Positions 11,501 through 24,921 of a stretch of DNA of 64,000 nucleotides are shown here, piece after piece. This DNA is from Usnea hakonensis (Eukaryota; Ascomycota; Lecanoromycetes; Lecanorales; Parmeliaceae), in NCBI GenBank assembly GCA_013423325.1, contig BLJB01000064.1, positions 546,641 through 610,640 of the forward strand, read 5' to 3'. Numbering within the stretch: the first letter of the stretch is position 1; the number at the start of each line of letters is the position of its first letter. A model generated the notes under the pieces. That model did not search any database. It was not told where the DNA came from and was given only the letters and a program-made list of their open reading frames with translations. Position numbers and translations under genes: made by a program.

Positions 11501-14500
11501 GCCTGAGAAGATAACTTGAAATTCTTTGAGCGCCCAAAGCTTACTCTCTAACTCAGATCTGCACTTCTTATGGCGATTACGCGCTACCATGGGCTTCAAA
11601 GCCGGATCACAAGGCCGGTCTGGTACGAAAAGAAGTAAGCAGCCTGTGAAGAATTGAATAAAAGCGGCTGAAGTACAGGCAATTTTCTCAGGCCGCTCGT
11701 CACCGGCCACAAGTCCCTCAGGCTGTTGCCGGCCGAATACTTGTTCGAGACTCCTGTGAAGATGTTCAGTCATTTCGTCGCCCCTCGTTCGATCGTGGCA
11801 TGTATCATGGATATGGAGCAAAAATTGGTCCGTAGCGTTTTTGGTTTTCTCAAGACTGGGACAGCTGACCTCGGAGGAAAATACTTCGTGGAAACTTTCT
11901 CGCAGTTTAAATAGCAGGCGATTCAAATTTTGCAAAGGCTCGCCACAGAGATCAGCGCTGGAGTCGGCTACGATTTGGCATATGCTGTCAACCTCGAAAC
12001 GTAACAACCCTAGAGATCGTAGGGGTACTTCATTGATAGCTTCCAGGTTATGAAGCATAGAGGTTGGCATAATATTTCGGACCGCAGCCAGCTCCATGCC
12101 TGAACACCCCACAGCTGTAGCTTGTTGGATCTGAGAAAGAGCCTGCCATTTGTTTAGGGATCTCCCGAATTTCATTAGTCTTGCTGTGGGTCTGCCGGCA
12201 AGTAATCCTAGCTCAGAATGCGACTCCAATGGTTCGAGGTCCCCTCGGCAAGCCTTATACTGACATAGTATTTCGAAATGGAACTCGAAATAGGGTGCTA
12301 CGTTGAATTCGCCGGTATCTGAGCGGCCTTCAAGTCCTAGCAGAGTCTCCTGGACATCCTGTTCGCTCCTTAGTAAATCAATCTCGCTCAGAAGTGAATA
12401 ATGTACACGTACTTCAATAGAGCTGGAGTCAGGTAATGGGGCAACTTCGAGCGCGTTATGGATTTGGGTGATAGACCGCTGCAGACTACAAAGCTCCTGG
12501 ACAGAGGTACCGGAGCCCCACCTCAGAGCGTCAAACCGGTCAGCGAGGTTTTTGGCTCGATTGCTAAGATCAAGCTGATTAAGACTCTTTGCACCGACTG
12601 GCCTAAAAGCTGTCCACAGAAGTTCCATACCAAGCCCTGAATGTAACTGCCAGGATTCATTGAACGTCTCGAGTCTCGAGCCAAGCTCGGACCTCAACTT
12701 GGCGGTAAGACTTCCGACTTCAATGCTAGCCCAAGAAGTCATGTCTTGTCCAATATCCTGATATACCTGGAAGATGCCCTCATCAAAATTAGAGGAATGC
12801 GAAAACTCAAGGATATCCAAAAGGTACGACAATATTCTATCAGCAAACGATAAGAAGCCCTGGTTTAATATTAGCTGCGTGATATTGGACAGCAGTAGAG
12901 TGCACAAACTCGTTCTGCTACACAGTCTTCTGGCCTTCCGGCAACTAAATCTCGCAAACATAGCCCCATGCTCTGCAAAAAGGAAGCCAAAGGTTGCGTG
13001 GAATCGTTCTTGGACTTCCAGGAGTTGATTGAGACAAGCGAACGTTCTAGTCTAGACATTTGTGACGTTGACTTAGACTGAATCCCCTCGGATACAGAAT
13101 TCAATCTCTGCCCGAAGCGATAGATATCTGCTAGGAGCTCGAAAGCTTGACCGTATTCATACAAAATACTCGAGCCGGCGCTACAGGCTTTACGAGAGAG
13201 CAAGACGGGATTATTGCATGGATGGATTGTCTGTTGAAAAATTGATCACAATCAGTACATTGGATCCATCTCTTTTAACGTCAAATGCTGACCTGTATGG
13301 AAATCAAGTCTGGTGGGAGGCCCAAGGCCTGACCAATCCTACCAAACGTATTTCTTATGCCGTCAAGGACGGACCCCTCGAACTCCTGCGACATCTGCTG
13401 ATAAATGTTTGCCACGTCTGAAAACCAAATTAGTTTGGAGGGGACAACATTGCTCAATCCTTTGAAAATTTGTGTTTGCCACCGTCGCAGAAGACGTAAA
13501 TCAGAGAATGTAAGATGATCGAAGTATATCGCGAGCAAAGCTTTGAACCGTATCTCGTTAAGATTATCCCAATCGATAGCTTGGAAGACATCAAAACGGG
13601 AAACTATGTACTCGGAGTCCGAATCCAGGATATTGACAGCAGGAGAAGTAGACTGAGCCGGCATGAACAGCTCAATGGTCCTATTTCTCATGGCTCGTGA
13701 AAGCTCGCCATGGCGTGGGTCCATAGTCACAAACAGTCGAAAGTTTGGATGAGGCTTCACGATCTGAGCACTGCCGTCCGAATTACGATGCTCATTTAAA
13801 CTCAGAAAGCCATTGGGCTCTAGCAATGAGTTCAATCTGTCAAGGACTGCAGAGCTGCACAAATTAGCGTTGTCAAGAATGAGCCACCTACCTTGCTTCA
13901 TAGCTTTGATTAGGATACCGTCTACCCATTCAAAGCGAGCACGAGTATCAATAGCAGTGCGATTGCTAAGATGCTCGTACTCGCGCAAGAATCCACTATA
14001 GTTTGCCAACGGAAACTCCAATTTGACATCTCGGATCCGCTGAGCGATATCGGATAATTCAGGTGCGAGGCCCCTAAGAACTTCCTCTAGCCTGATGAGA
14101 TTTTTACTTAGATCTTTACTACAGAGCATCTGTTCAGTGAGAGTTTTCTGGGTATACTCTCGCAATCGCTTGACGAAACTGGTAATCTCGCGTTTGGGAT
14201 CTAGTTGCTCGTACCCTCCGACTAAGTCCATAGTATCCATATCAGGGTTCAGGGAGAGATTTATTGCTTCGGTCCCAGCAGAACTTGCCAAGTCAAGTAT
14301 CATTTTAGTCTTGCCTGATCCGGAGGGCCCAACTAACAAGCAAGGCCAATTGTTCTGTATGCAGATCATGGCAGATTCTGCTATTGGTAGATTGCAATGT
14401 TTTTTTTCCAGACGACGGCTAGAGACTGGCGATAATTTTTCTCTGCCCAAGACACCCAGGCCAATTGCTACCGTGGTGTCATTTCTACCATGGAAGTAGT

Positions 14501-17500
14501 TGTGAGACTCATCATTAGGAAAATACTGTCGTAATAGCTTCGAGATGGCGCTCACATCGTCAGACGTCCTAAAACGATGCAGGAATAGTAACGGCAGACA
14601 ATTGGCAGGACTTATAGTCGGTATCAGTCCTTCCGGAGTGGTCAGTAATTGAAGCCAACGTAGAATGTCACGGAGATTGATCTCCCATGGACCACCATGA
14701 GCTCCAATTCGGCGATTTTGTTGAAGAAGCTGGCTCAAAGCGGTGACGCACTGAATGACCTTCTGAACTTCATGGACTGGAAAATCTGGAAAGATTTCTC
14801 TTGAGATGATTGAGAGATCCTCTGATGTAAAAGGTTCAACATACACTACTGTAAAACGATTGACGAAAGAAGCTGGCAGACCCTTTCTCCCACCGCCTTG
14901 ATGATGCGGATTTTGCGCAGCGAAAACGATGAAGTCGGGATGCCTATAAAATGTCTGATCAAGTTCGGAGATGTATGCTTGACCTCGATGATCTAGACAT
15001 GCATTGAGTCCTTCAAGCACAGATTGTGAAGCCAGGTTCATCTCATCCAAAAGCACCCATTCCCCTTTACGCATGGCACGCAGGAACGGAGCATCACGCC
15101 AACCGAAAAGGCCAACCTCTTCACCTTCAACAGGGACATCAGATCCAAAGAGGTCCATCAAGTCGGTTTGATCTGAAAGATTGATTCGGGTAAGAGGCAT
15201 CCCTATCAGATGGGCAAGAGCTGCAACCAACGTAGTTTTTCCAACTCCGGGACTGCCTTCAAGAAGTACAGGCTTCCGCAGTTGCAGGGCACGGATGATT
15301 TTCATGCAATTAGCCATGCTTGTTGGGGCCTCAAGACTATAATTTGGATCTAGCTTCACGTTAGATGATCTGGGAAAGGTGAAAGGTCCGATAGCAATCT
15401 CGTCCTTCGTAACAGACAGCTGAAAGGCCTTGCCGTATGAATACGACAGGCTATCGCCAAATAGCACGTCAAGTTTCATGAGGCAGGCCCGGCGCTCCTG
15501 TGATACCGCAGCCTCGACGATTGGGATCTTAGAAGCTGGGTTAGCACCTAGGCCATCGATGTAAACCATGGCGGCTCCGTGGAGTAGCGCAGCAAAGGGG
15601 TCAGACGCGTAAAAGGTGTTAGCAAAGTTGATCCACGAGAGCAGATCTCGAATCGAGACATATGGGGCAGCCACATTATATGTCGCAGCATACCAAGTCG
15701 CGAATTCGACCATGGGCTGTGAAAAAACAACTAGCTGTGCTCTGAGCTTGGCTTGGGCTATCTCCAGCATCTCGCTTTTCTCTGTTGCATGAGAGACCCA
15801 GATCTCGGTGAACCGATTCCGCAAGGCCGGGGATAGCTCCCGCTTACCATAGTCACCGCCTGGGTTCATGGTCGCACAGAATTGGAAGCCCGACGTCGCT
15901 TTCACGAGTGCATCACTCGAGCCTTTTTCTGCAAGAAACAATGTACGAGAGGGTTCAAGAACGCTGTTCAAGCGCTCGAGAACCGAATCATCGGCAAGGG
16001 AGATCTCATCTAGCAGATAGTGCTGGCCACTCTTCATGGCATGCACAAGGCTGCTATCTGCCCATTCAAACAATGCCTTTGCCCTGGTCCTGGCATGCTC
16101 AATACGAACACAAGTCTCATTGGACAATATTGCAGGTTTATGCTGCAGCAACGTTTCGTACGCACTTACTAGGGTGGATAGGTCGTACGGGAACTCAGTA
16201 TCTGAAGAATTGCAGCTCTTTAAGACGGCGATCAATTCGTTAGCAAGCTGCGTTTCAGCTAACTTCCTGTTTCTGACCGGACGCGGGGCGCCAATCAAAT
16301 CGCCTGTCTCCATTTTCTGGTGTGCGTTGACAATGTGTAGCTTGGTATTGAGCATTTTTGCAATGATCTGACATATCGTAGTCTTACCCGATCCTGTCTC
16401 TCCAACAAGAAGAACGGGCTCATCTTTTCTCAGAGCTTCACTGACAAGCACGTAGAGACGTCGCATAGACTTCGTCCAAACAATTTCTGAATCTGATGAG
16501 ATCGACAAGCCCAGTGATTGTTCTATCTTGTGCATACTGTAGATTTGAGTCTCGTCGATCTGGACCTTCATAACTTCCTCGATAACCTGTCTTACGGCGT
16601 CCCGCTCCTCGGTGTTTCGCACGCGCTCGGCCAGCAGGAGGAAGCCATTAACAGCAAGTTGCTCACGATCATCTGCATCACGCAACGCCCACCGGAATAG
16701 ATCTCTCAGGGTGGCGAAGCTGTTTTTCTGCTCAAACACCCGCTCCCTCTGGCGAAGGATCGACAGCCTTTTGTATACTGCAACAATCCTTGTACAGAAT
16801 GATGGTGCTATTTGGCTTCTTTCACGAAGTATGGTCTCAAGCTCGTCATCGGGAATGTCATCAAAATGCAATTCTAGGAAACGATTACGAAACGCTCGAG
16901 ACAAGATCTTGCGCCCTCCATACATCCCAGGCGGGTTTTGTGTGGCAAAAAGCATGAAGTTTCCGTGTGGTCGTACCACCTGCTGAGTTTCGGGTATCAA
17001 AAGCTCCCTGTTATCATCTAAGAGACGATTGAGCGCCTCGAGTACATCGCTTGGTGCCAAGTTCAACTCATCCAGGACCACCCAGTGTCCTTCTCGGAGA
17101 GCATGGACCAAAACACCTTCTTGATACTGGAGACTGCCATCCGGACCTGAGACGTAAGTGCCAAGATATTCTTGAAGATCAGTATGTTCATGATTGTTAA
17201 TTCTGACAAATTTGTTACCAGATATTCGAGCAAGATACTCAATCATACTTGTTTTTCCTGAAGATGTAGGACCTTGAAGCAAGACAGGAAAACGGCGAGT
17301 AGATGTTGCACGCACTAAATTCAGGAGATTGCGCTCGATGAAAGGTGTTATGATGTAATGATCCTGCTGTTCAACGGGGACGTCGCCTTGAGCTATCCAG
17401 TAGTGTCTGAACTGAACATAGTGCTTACCATCCTGAGGCAAACGCGGAATCTGCTGAAGAGAGGCTCGCCTATTAGTTGGAGCATCTAGAATTCTTTTCT

Positions 17501-20500
17501 CTATGAGTGAGCGCAAGAGTAATTCGGAACCTGGATTGAGTAAAGTAAGGAAGCTCATAGAGAAACCCTCGAATAAAGCCCTACGCAACCCATAAACAGG
17601 GGTAATATCCATGACATATGTCAGGGTTCTAGTAAGTGTCCTGAGGCTGAAGTATGGTCTCTGGTTTGCACCATCAACAAGCCGATTTTCATCGACAAGC
17701 TTTTGTATGTCAAGGTAGAGCTGTGCAACGTCGGTTGAAGCGCGAGAGTCTACGTGATTATGGGTGCCAAGGTAGGCCTTGACGACCGGGACAAGATTGT
17801 CAAGGTCTCTGTCTGGAGCTTCGACAAAGATTTCCGTGAATCTAGAGCGGAGGCTCATAGGAAGGCCACGTTTTCCGATGTCGGTGGCAGGGTTCATGGC
17901 GCCAAAGATTCGAAAGTCTTCGTGAGCCTGGACCCTCTCAGCATTTCCGGTGTCCGTCAAGAGAATGGTGGGTCCACCGTCATTTGAATCCGAAAAGAGG
18001 TCTGCAAGACTCTCTAGGGTATCTGACGAAGCAAGGTTTATCTCGTCGAGGAGAACCCATTCCCCACTTCTTGCCGCTTTGACTATGTTACTTTCGACGA
18101 AAGAGAAAGCAAATCCTTTAGAACCACTAGCAAGATGCATCTGGAATGTCTGCACCTTGGAGGCAAACTCATCCCACCTACTTACTAGCTTCTCGATGTC
18201 AGGGGACCGAAGCTTTCTCTTCTTGGCTTGAGGTTCCAAACTACCAATATCAGATTGCGAATTGGTATTCTTGAGACGAGTATTGATCATACGCAACGCT
18301 TCTTGCCAAAGGATCAAAGTGCGCTCCCATCGTCCTTTTGCTATCGATCTGGCGATGGTATCGATGTAGTGCTGGTTCCGTGCAGAAGAGAATGTCAGCC
18401 CCAATAACTCGTCAAAATCTTCCTTCATTGGCATAGCAAGAGTTCTTAAGTTGACTGGCTTGTATCCGCCCAGGAGATCTCCCGCTTCGCTCTGCTGTGA
18501 CACATTGACGACGGTCAGTTTTTGGTCCAAGGTGTCGGCGAGTCGCTGCACGATGGTAGTCTTGCCGGTGCCAGTTTCGCCAACCAAAAGGCATGGCTCT
18601 GCTTGCGCAACTGCAACTGCAACAGATTCAAGAATCCGAAGGATATGACTGGTGGTCGCAAATGGACTGGTATCGACTTTCGACTTTGCACCATATGGCC
18701 GTCTGCGTTTGCTGAGCCTGGTCCGGCCGAACTGTAGTAAGGATCCGCTGTTCTTATGTTGCGGCTTCCGAAACTCTAGGCAATGTTTTACTCGTTCTGC
18801 AGGCATATGTAGTCCTTGTGCGACAATATCTACAGCGGCAGTCTTTGAGTGTCCCGATGGTAATGATCCAACAAAGCAGTCGATAGCTTCAAGAAAAATA
18901 TGATCATTCTCAGCTTCAGCAATAGGTTCTTGGTCCGAACTGATGCCGGCAGCAAAGAGGAGCTTCTCAACTCTTCGGCACCATTTTAGTAGATCCTGAA
19001 GCCCAAGAGGCCTCGAGTTACTGAAATGCACAGCTGATTTAGGAATGTTTGAAGATAAGTGAGCTTTTATGGTGCTATATACATTCATAAAGGTTGGAAT
19101 GTAAGCACGAAGAATGGGAAACCGTACTTTGACAATATGCGCAAGCTCCTCTTGCGGAGGTGTCTGGAACGGGACTCGAAGCCAATGTCGGATGCCAACA
19201 AGAATGCCTGCAGGTACGACCTCCTCCCCATGAAGATTCAGTGCTGAACGCACAGTAGCGATTAGCTTGAACCCAGGGGCAGCCCGAACACATTCCCCCC
19301 AATTTGGGACTAGAAGTTCTCGTCGTTCGATCAATGGTAGCAAAGTTCCCAGTATCTCTATAGGTGCTCTATCTAGATCTTCGATGACGACCCATCGGCC
19401 CTCTATGACCGCGTTTAGTAAAATACCTGGACGCCAGATGAAAGAACCTGGTGTTTTGGCACTGGTATACATGCCGAGAAGTAATTTGGCATCAGTCTGC
19501 TCATTGAGATGTAGAGTGACCGTTGATGAGCTTTTTCCAAGCTCTCGTGCCACACTTCTGATTGCGCATGTCTTGCCCGCGCCAGAGGGGCCAGATATCA
19601 ACAACGGTCTTGAGTCGTTGAGCCCGTCGGCGAATGCATGTAAGTTCTTCAGAACGGTTTCCGTGATGACGAGCTCAGAACTGGAGTGGCCGGACTCGTC
19701 TATTCGGGGTAACAATACGCCGCCGACGCACGCAGTCGTACTTGAAAGATCTGCCAATGTAACATGTCTCTGCATGGGCAAGTCCTTCCCGTTTCCAAAT
19801 TGCGCTTTCCGAGCAGCTCGGGTCGTCCGAAGCATTCGAGCAATATCGTCAAGTCTCTTTTTCTCCCAGGAGCTGAAAAAGGTGTAATCGATAGTTTTAT
19901 CCTCCCATGGCCCGTCGATCTCATTGTCTCCAATGTTCGAGGTGACCATGGATACCAGAACGGCATCAGAAGCATGCAGATATAGACAGAGGGTCTTGAT
20001 GGCCAGATATCTGATATGTACTCTATCGTGCCTGAGCAGGACCTGGATTTGTACAGGCGTGACAAGATCACCAAACCCCTCATTATCGAACATCAGAAGG
20101 CGGCAAAGCACAAGGAGAAGTGTATGTAGCTGTCCTTCTGATAAATCTTGCAGTGCAGTCCCGTTTCGGGATACTAAAGCCTCCACCGCTTGGCATTTCC
20201 TTTGGTCCAACAGCGCTCTGACAAAAACGGAAGCGTGAGGCGCCCATGGGAGTATTCGGGACAGAGCTGCTAGAGCTGCCAGGCTTTCCTCGCCTGAAGT
20301 TTCCAGCCATCTACCACATACTTCAATCAATGCTAGCTCGTGGGTGACGAAGATTGTGGTCGTGAGCGCAGGATCAAGCGCAAGGGAGGAGATGGTTTCA
20401 AGGTATCGTACGTTACTACCTTCCCGCAGAACAATCAGTGTATCTTCATGTAGTTTGGGAACAGTGCCAAGTTCCCATACTAGCTGCTGAGAATCCCAGG

Positions 20501-20510
20501 ATAGATCCAT
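5570..20510 (-). CDS. MDN1: Midasin, AAA+ ATPase of 60S ribosome maturation
   Basis: Three exons: 20510-13293, 13230-12910 and 12859-5570. The introns are 62 nt (GTCAGC...CAACAG) and 50 nt (GTTTGT...AACCAG), both phase 0. The product is 4,942 residues, close to yeast Rea1 (about 4,900). Six Walker A motifs lie near residues 310 (GPSGAGKT), 648 (GETGTGKT), 1083 (GPTSSGKT), 1370 (GETGSGKT), 1755 (GSPGVGKT) and 2063 (GPSGSGKT). Walker B is LLDE/VLDE in modules 2-5, IEDLD in module 1 and LDNAN in module 6. A long linker follows, then an Asp/Glu-rich region (about 4100-4630) and a C-terminal MIDAS domain with the metal motif DDSKS near residue 4740. In yeast the MIDAS domain grips Ytm1 and Rsa4 so that ATP hydrolysis strips them from pre-60S particles in the nucleolus and nucleoplasm. 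The gene is divergent from the CLC gene. The long plus-strand frames inside it are shadows. Confidence 0.97.
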
Positions 20511-20873
20511 CTTAGCATGACACTGTGTGGATGTGTGGGTTGAGTAGAAGAAAAAGTATCGGTCTCAGCCGAGGATTCACCGCAAGCCCTAACCCTACAT
20601 TCTCTCCAGACACACGAATAGCTCTTCCTGGTGCTAGCTTCCAATGGATGCCTAATACAAGCCTTTTGGAGCGCGTTGTGGCCCCGAGTAAGATAAGATA
20701 CTGTTCTAACTTATTGTACTTTGGAAATGCTGCAATAATTGCCGCCTAAGGCGCCCTCTTGAGAATCTCTTGAGAGTAACGCCACAGCCGCGGGCGCTTG
20801 CAGCTAGAGTGCATTAATCGTCATCTAGTCGCCTCCCGCATGTGGACAGTATGCTCAAATCCCTCTCAACAGG
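20511..20873. promoter_or_regulatory. Shared upstream region of MDN1 and the CLC gene
   Basis: A 363-bp gap between divergent start codons, so promoters for both genes must lie here or in the leaders. No clear element is seen. Confidence 0.4.
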
Positions 20874-23592
20874 ATGACCGGTCCATCGCCGGGTCTACAT
20901 GATGTCGGAAGCTCATCATCTTCAAATCAAGCTCCCATAGGTCACCCATCGGCAGAAGAAATCGAAGACTATGAGCAAGCCGACCTGAGTCTTGACAATG
21001 CGCTACTGGAAGATGATCCTTTAGAGGGCAACGGCAAAGCTTCGTATTGCTCACCTGTCATTTCTTTCAGCTATGCGATTAACAAATTTTAGTACAACCT
21101 TCAAACGTAAACCAAAGCAAGCTACTGGCTTCGCCTTTCCAAAGTTCCTATCACAGCCTTCAAACCCATCCTCACGAAGCGCCAGCCCGCACACTCTGCC
21201 GGCTGCACCTCTACCCACCGCAAGAAGTCGCAGGCTTCGAGAGCTTTCTTCTAATAACGGCTCGGACGTCTCTCTGACCGTCGCTAGTGGTCACGTTGGG
21301 GATGGATTTGCGCTCAGTGACAGCAAGGATGGCTCAGCCTTGGACTGGTACACAGAGGGTCCTGGACGTCGCGTGGGCTACGACGATCTGACAGCGATCG
21401 ATTGGATCTTTGAGTACACGAAAGAACGCCAACGACTAAGGTACCTCTATTCTGGTGCGACCGGACTTCTTGGTCATGCGCAGCAAATGCTCGATGCCAG
21501 TCAGATATGGATAATACTGATAGCGACTGGGATTGCATCAGGGGTGCTCGCCGCTGGAATTGATATTGCTAGTGATTGGCTCGCCGACCTCAAAACTGGA
21601 TACTGTCGCACTGGTGAGGGAGGAGGCCATTTCTACTTGAATAGAGGTTTCTGCTGCTGGGGACACGAATCTTTGGCTCAGTGCCAGGGCTGGACTTCGT
21701 GGAGTGCTGCATTTCACGTACGATCACCCGCGGGAGGCTACGTTGTCGGGTACATCTTCTACGTTCTTTACTCTGTTTTCTTTGCGTTCTGTGCCAGTGT
21801 CTTAGTTAAGTCGTTTGCTTCATACGCTAAGCATAGCGGAATACCCGAGATTAAGACCGTACTTGGTGGATTTGTCATTCGTAATTTCATGGGAGGCTGG
21901 ACTTTGATCGTCAAGTCCCTTGGATTGTGCCTTGCAGTGGCATCCGGACTGTGGCTGGGAAAGGAAGGACCCTTGGTCCACGTAGCATGCTGTTGCGCAA
22001 ATCTACTAATGCAGCTGTCACCAAGCTTGAACGACAATGAGGCTCGGAAACGGGAGGTCCTCTCTGCCGCTGCTGCGGCCGGGATCTCGGTGGCCTTCGG
22101 GTCACCAATCGGTGGTGTCTTATTCAGCCTAGAGCAGTTGTCTTACTATTTTCCTGATAAGACTATGTGGCAAAGTTTTGTCTGTGCTATGGTCGCAGCG
22201 GTAACGTTGCAAGCATTCAACCCGTTCCGAACAGGAAAGCTTGTTCTCTATCAGGTTACTTACAGTAGTGGATGGCATGGCTTTGAGATGGTACCATTCG
22301 CCATCCTTGGCATCATAGGAGGCTTGTATGGCGGAGTTTTCATCAAGCTGAACATGAAGATTGCAAAATGGAGGAAGGCATCCCGATGGATAGGTACACC
22401 ACTCCTCGAAGTCTTAGTGGCTGCCTTTCTAACTGCGGTGATAAATTTTCCTAACAAATTCATGAGAGCTCAATCTTCGGAGTTGGTGTATACTCTGTTT
22501 GCAGAGTGCGCAAATTTAACTGATGATCAGCTGGGTATCTGTAAGACTGGAGCTGCGAATGCAGGCGTTATCGTGCTGCTAATTGAAGCATCCGCGGTTG
22601 GATTCCTGCTTGCCTCGATTTCATTTGGCTTACAGATCCCTGCGGGCATCATCTTGCCTTCAATGGCTATTGGAGCCCTCTATGGTCGCGCAATTGGCAT
22701 CATAGTTCAAGTTTGGCAGGGCAACCACTCCGAAGCACTGATTTTCGCAGCTTGTGAGCCTGACATACCTTGCATCACACCTGGGACTTATGCGATCATT
22801 GGCGCAGCTGCGGCTCTTGCTGGAGTGACGAGGATGACAGTCTCAATTGTGGTTATAATGTTCGAGCTCACTGGTGCCTTGACGTATGTCTTGCCTATCA
22901 TGATCGCAGTCATGATAAGCAAGTGGGTAGGGGATGCGTTTGGCAGACGCGGTATCTATGAGACCTGGATCCACTTCAACGAATACCCGTTCCTGGACAA
23001 TAGAGATGAATCAACGGTTCCAGATGTACCTGTCTCACATATCATGACCCAGATACAGGACCTGTCCGTACTTACCGCAACAGGTCATACGATCCAGTCC
23101 ATCCACGACACGCTCATCGCGCAGCCATATCGAGGATTTCCAGTGGTCAGTGACGCTAGGAAAAACGTACTATTGGGCTACATATCTCGCACTGAGCTCA
23201 TCTATGCGATCAGACTTGCAGCCGCAGAGCCTCGAAAACTCCCGCCATCGACCGAGGTCTTCTTCTCTCACCAGCCTAACGCAGAGACTCAGACGACGTT
23301 GGACCTGCGACCGTGGATGGATCAGACGCCAATTACTCTAAATGGCAAGAGCAGTCTCCAGTTAACCCTCAGCATGTTCTCGAAGCTTGGCCTACGCTAC
23401 GTCTTGTTTTGCGACAGAGGCGCCCTCCAAGGTCTCCTTACTAAGAAAGACATCTGGTACGTGCTGGACAGTGCCGAAGACGGATCTCATAAGATGGGCA
23501 GTGGTGCGCTTAGGGAGGAACAAGGAGGTGAATCTAGAGGCCTGCTGAATAGGAACGATAGCGACGGACACATACCGGAAGACGAACAATGA
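20874..23592 (+). CDS. CLC-family chloride channel/transporter with C-terminal CBS domains
   Basis: Two exons, 20874-21043 and 21093-23592. The 49-nt intron (GTATTG...TTTTAG, branch GATTAAC) restores frame, giving 889 residues. An acidic cytosolic N-terminus leads to YDDLTAIDW and then the CLC membrane core. Anion-path motifs are SGIPEIK (the usual GSGIP is HSGIP), GKEGP with the gating glutamate, and FGSPIGGVLFSLEQ. CBS sequence follows from about residue 655 (VSHIMTQ). The family exchanges chloride for protons or conducts chloride, in fungi mainly in Golgi, endosome or vacuole membranes (yeast Gef1). The residue matching the proton glutamate of coupled exchangers (second E of LEE) is Gln, encoded CAG. 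The start is the only ATG that keeps exon 1 open. Confidence 0.93.
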
Positions 23593-24071
23593 AAGCTCTT
23601 GTTACAACGAACCCTGAGGGTCATGCAGGGCAGTCCTTAGCTCTCAGAATATGCCGCCCTTGTCGTGCTGACCTCCAGCCACTAATATCGAAACGGAACT
23701 CTGTGAGAGCAGTCTGCAAAATGGCCATGGCTGCAGAGCAATGTTGTGAGGCTATCTTTTGGGTGTTTAATACCAAAATTCGCCATTTTCATAGAAAGTG
23801 TCACGTTCAGTCACACAACAAAGTTCGACGGCATGGGCTGGCCGAAATGATCTGAGCATCTCTTGGGAACATTCCATGTCTTGTGGAAGATTTAGAAGAA
23901 ATCATATATTGTTTATTTGAAGCGAATAGCCCTGATACCCGGTTAGATGATAAGGCGCAGACTTCAGAATAGAATGACCTAGTATCAGTACACCTTACCC
24001 ACCATATGCGTCCTGATCAAGCCCAAACGCCAGTAAAGTCGTGGGTATCGCCCTTTCCTAATCCCTCAGTC
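23593..24071. other. Convergent 3' intergenic region
   Basis: Gap between the stop codons of the CLC gene and CTK3. It must hold both 3' ends. No gene or repeat is seen. Confidence 0.4.
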
Positions 24072-24921
24072 TCACTCCACCTCTCCGGCCACCCTTCTCT
24101 CGAGAGCATCCTCCTCGGCCACTCCCCAATCATCCTCCCCAATCTCACTCGCTTCATCCCACAGCCTCTCGAACTCTCCATCCCCATCCTCGCCTACCGC
24201 CCAGATGCTCTCCCTCAACCGCTTATGTCTCTCCCTGTCCTCCTCTATTCTCTGCTCTATCTGTCTCTTATCCAGCCGCTTGGCGGGGTGCGTATTCATG
24301 ACGTCGGGTGGGGGGTGTTGGGAGTTGGGCGAGATTGGGCTGAGAGCGGAGTGGGTATCCTTAGTCACGTCGTCGCGTTCGGCGAGGCCGGCTTCGATTT
24401 CGAGGACGGTGTCCGGGAGGAGGACGGACTTTTGTTGTAGGCCTGCTAATACCTATTCTCCACGCCGTATTAGTAGTTGTAGGCTTGCCATGCATGTGGA
24501 CAGTGGGGAATGTAGAACAAACCCTCCGCACCACCTTCACATTCGCGGCGCCAGACCCATCACTAGGTGCAACGGCATCCACAACGCGCAGTATGTCACG
24601 TTGCATCATGCGCACGAAATCCAGGTGGTTTTCGCGCTGCGCCATGTCGCAGAGATGCTCGATGAAGTACATTATATTCGCACGGTTGTTCATAGAATTC
24701 TAGCAGCCCACCCGTTAGATGGTTGGCTTTTGGGGGATGCAGAAGGAGAAGCTAGACCTACATACTCGTTCTAGCTGCTCCAAGATGCATGAGTGCAAGT
24801 CCTCATCCATGTCCCTGTACTTGAGGGCATAGTGAGCGGCTTTCTGGGATGAGTTTGCGGATGCATTGAGGTGTTGCAGCTGAGATGTAAAGCGCATGCG
24901 AACTTCAAAGGGATCGGCCAT
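24072..24921 (-). CDS. CTK3: CTD kinase subunit gamma
   Basis: Three exons on the minus strand: 24921-24766, 24699-24523 and 24452-24072, giving 237 residues. The joins are phase 0; intron 1 is GTATGT with CTAAC and CTAG, and intron 2 is GTTTGT with a perfect TACTAAT branch. The N-terminus (MADPFEVRMRFT, then AAHYALKYRDMDEDLHSCI) and the exon 2 segment NNRANIMYFIEHL fit the CID-like N-terminal domain of fungal Ctk3. The C-terminal part is a charged helix (KRLDKRQIEQRIEEDRERHK) with an acidic tail. Ctk3 joins Ctk1 kinase and cyclin Ctk2 in CTDK-I, which phosphorylates Ser2 of the RNA polymerase II CTD during elongation. Only the CTK3 member is in this window. Confidence 0.9.

Noticed and set aside
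5819..12640. Many plus-strand frames of 60-140 codons inside the midasin gene
   Set aside because: They lie opposite the midasin exons, have biased composition (Ser/Leu-rich opposite the acidic region) and resemble no family.
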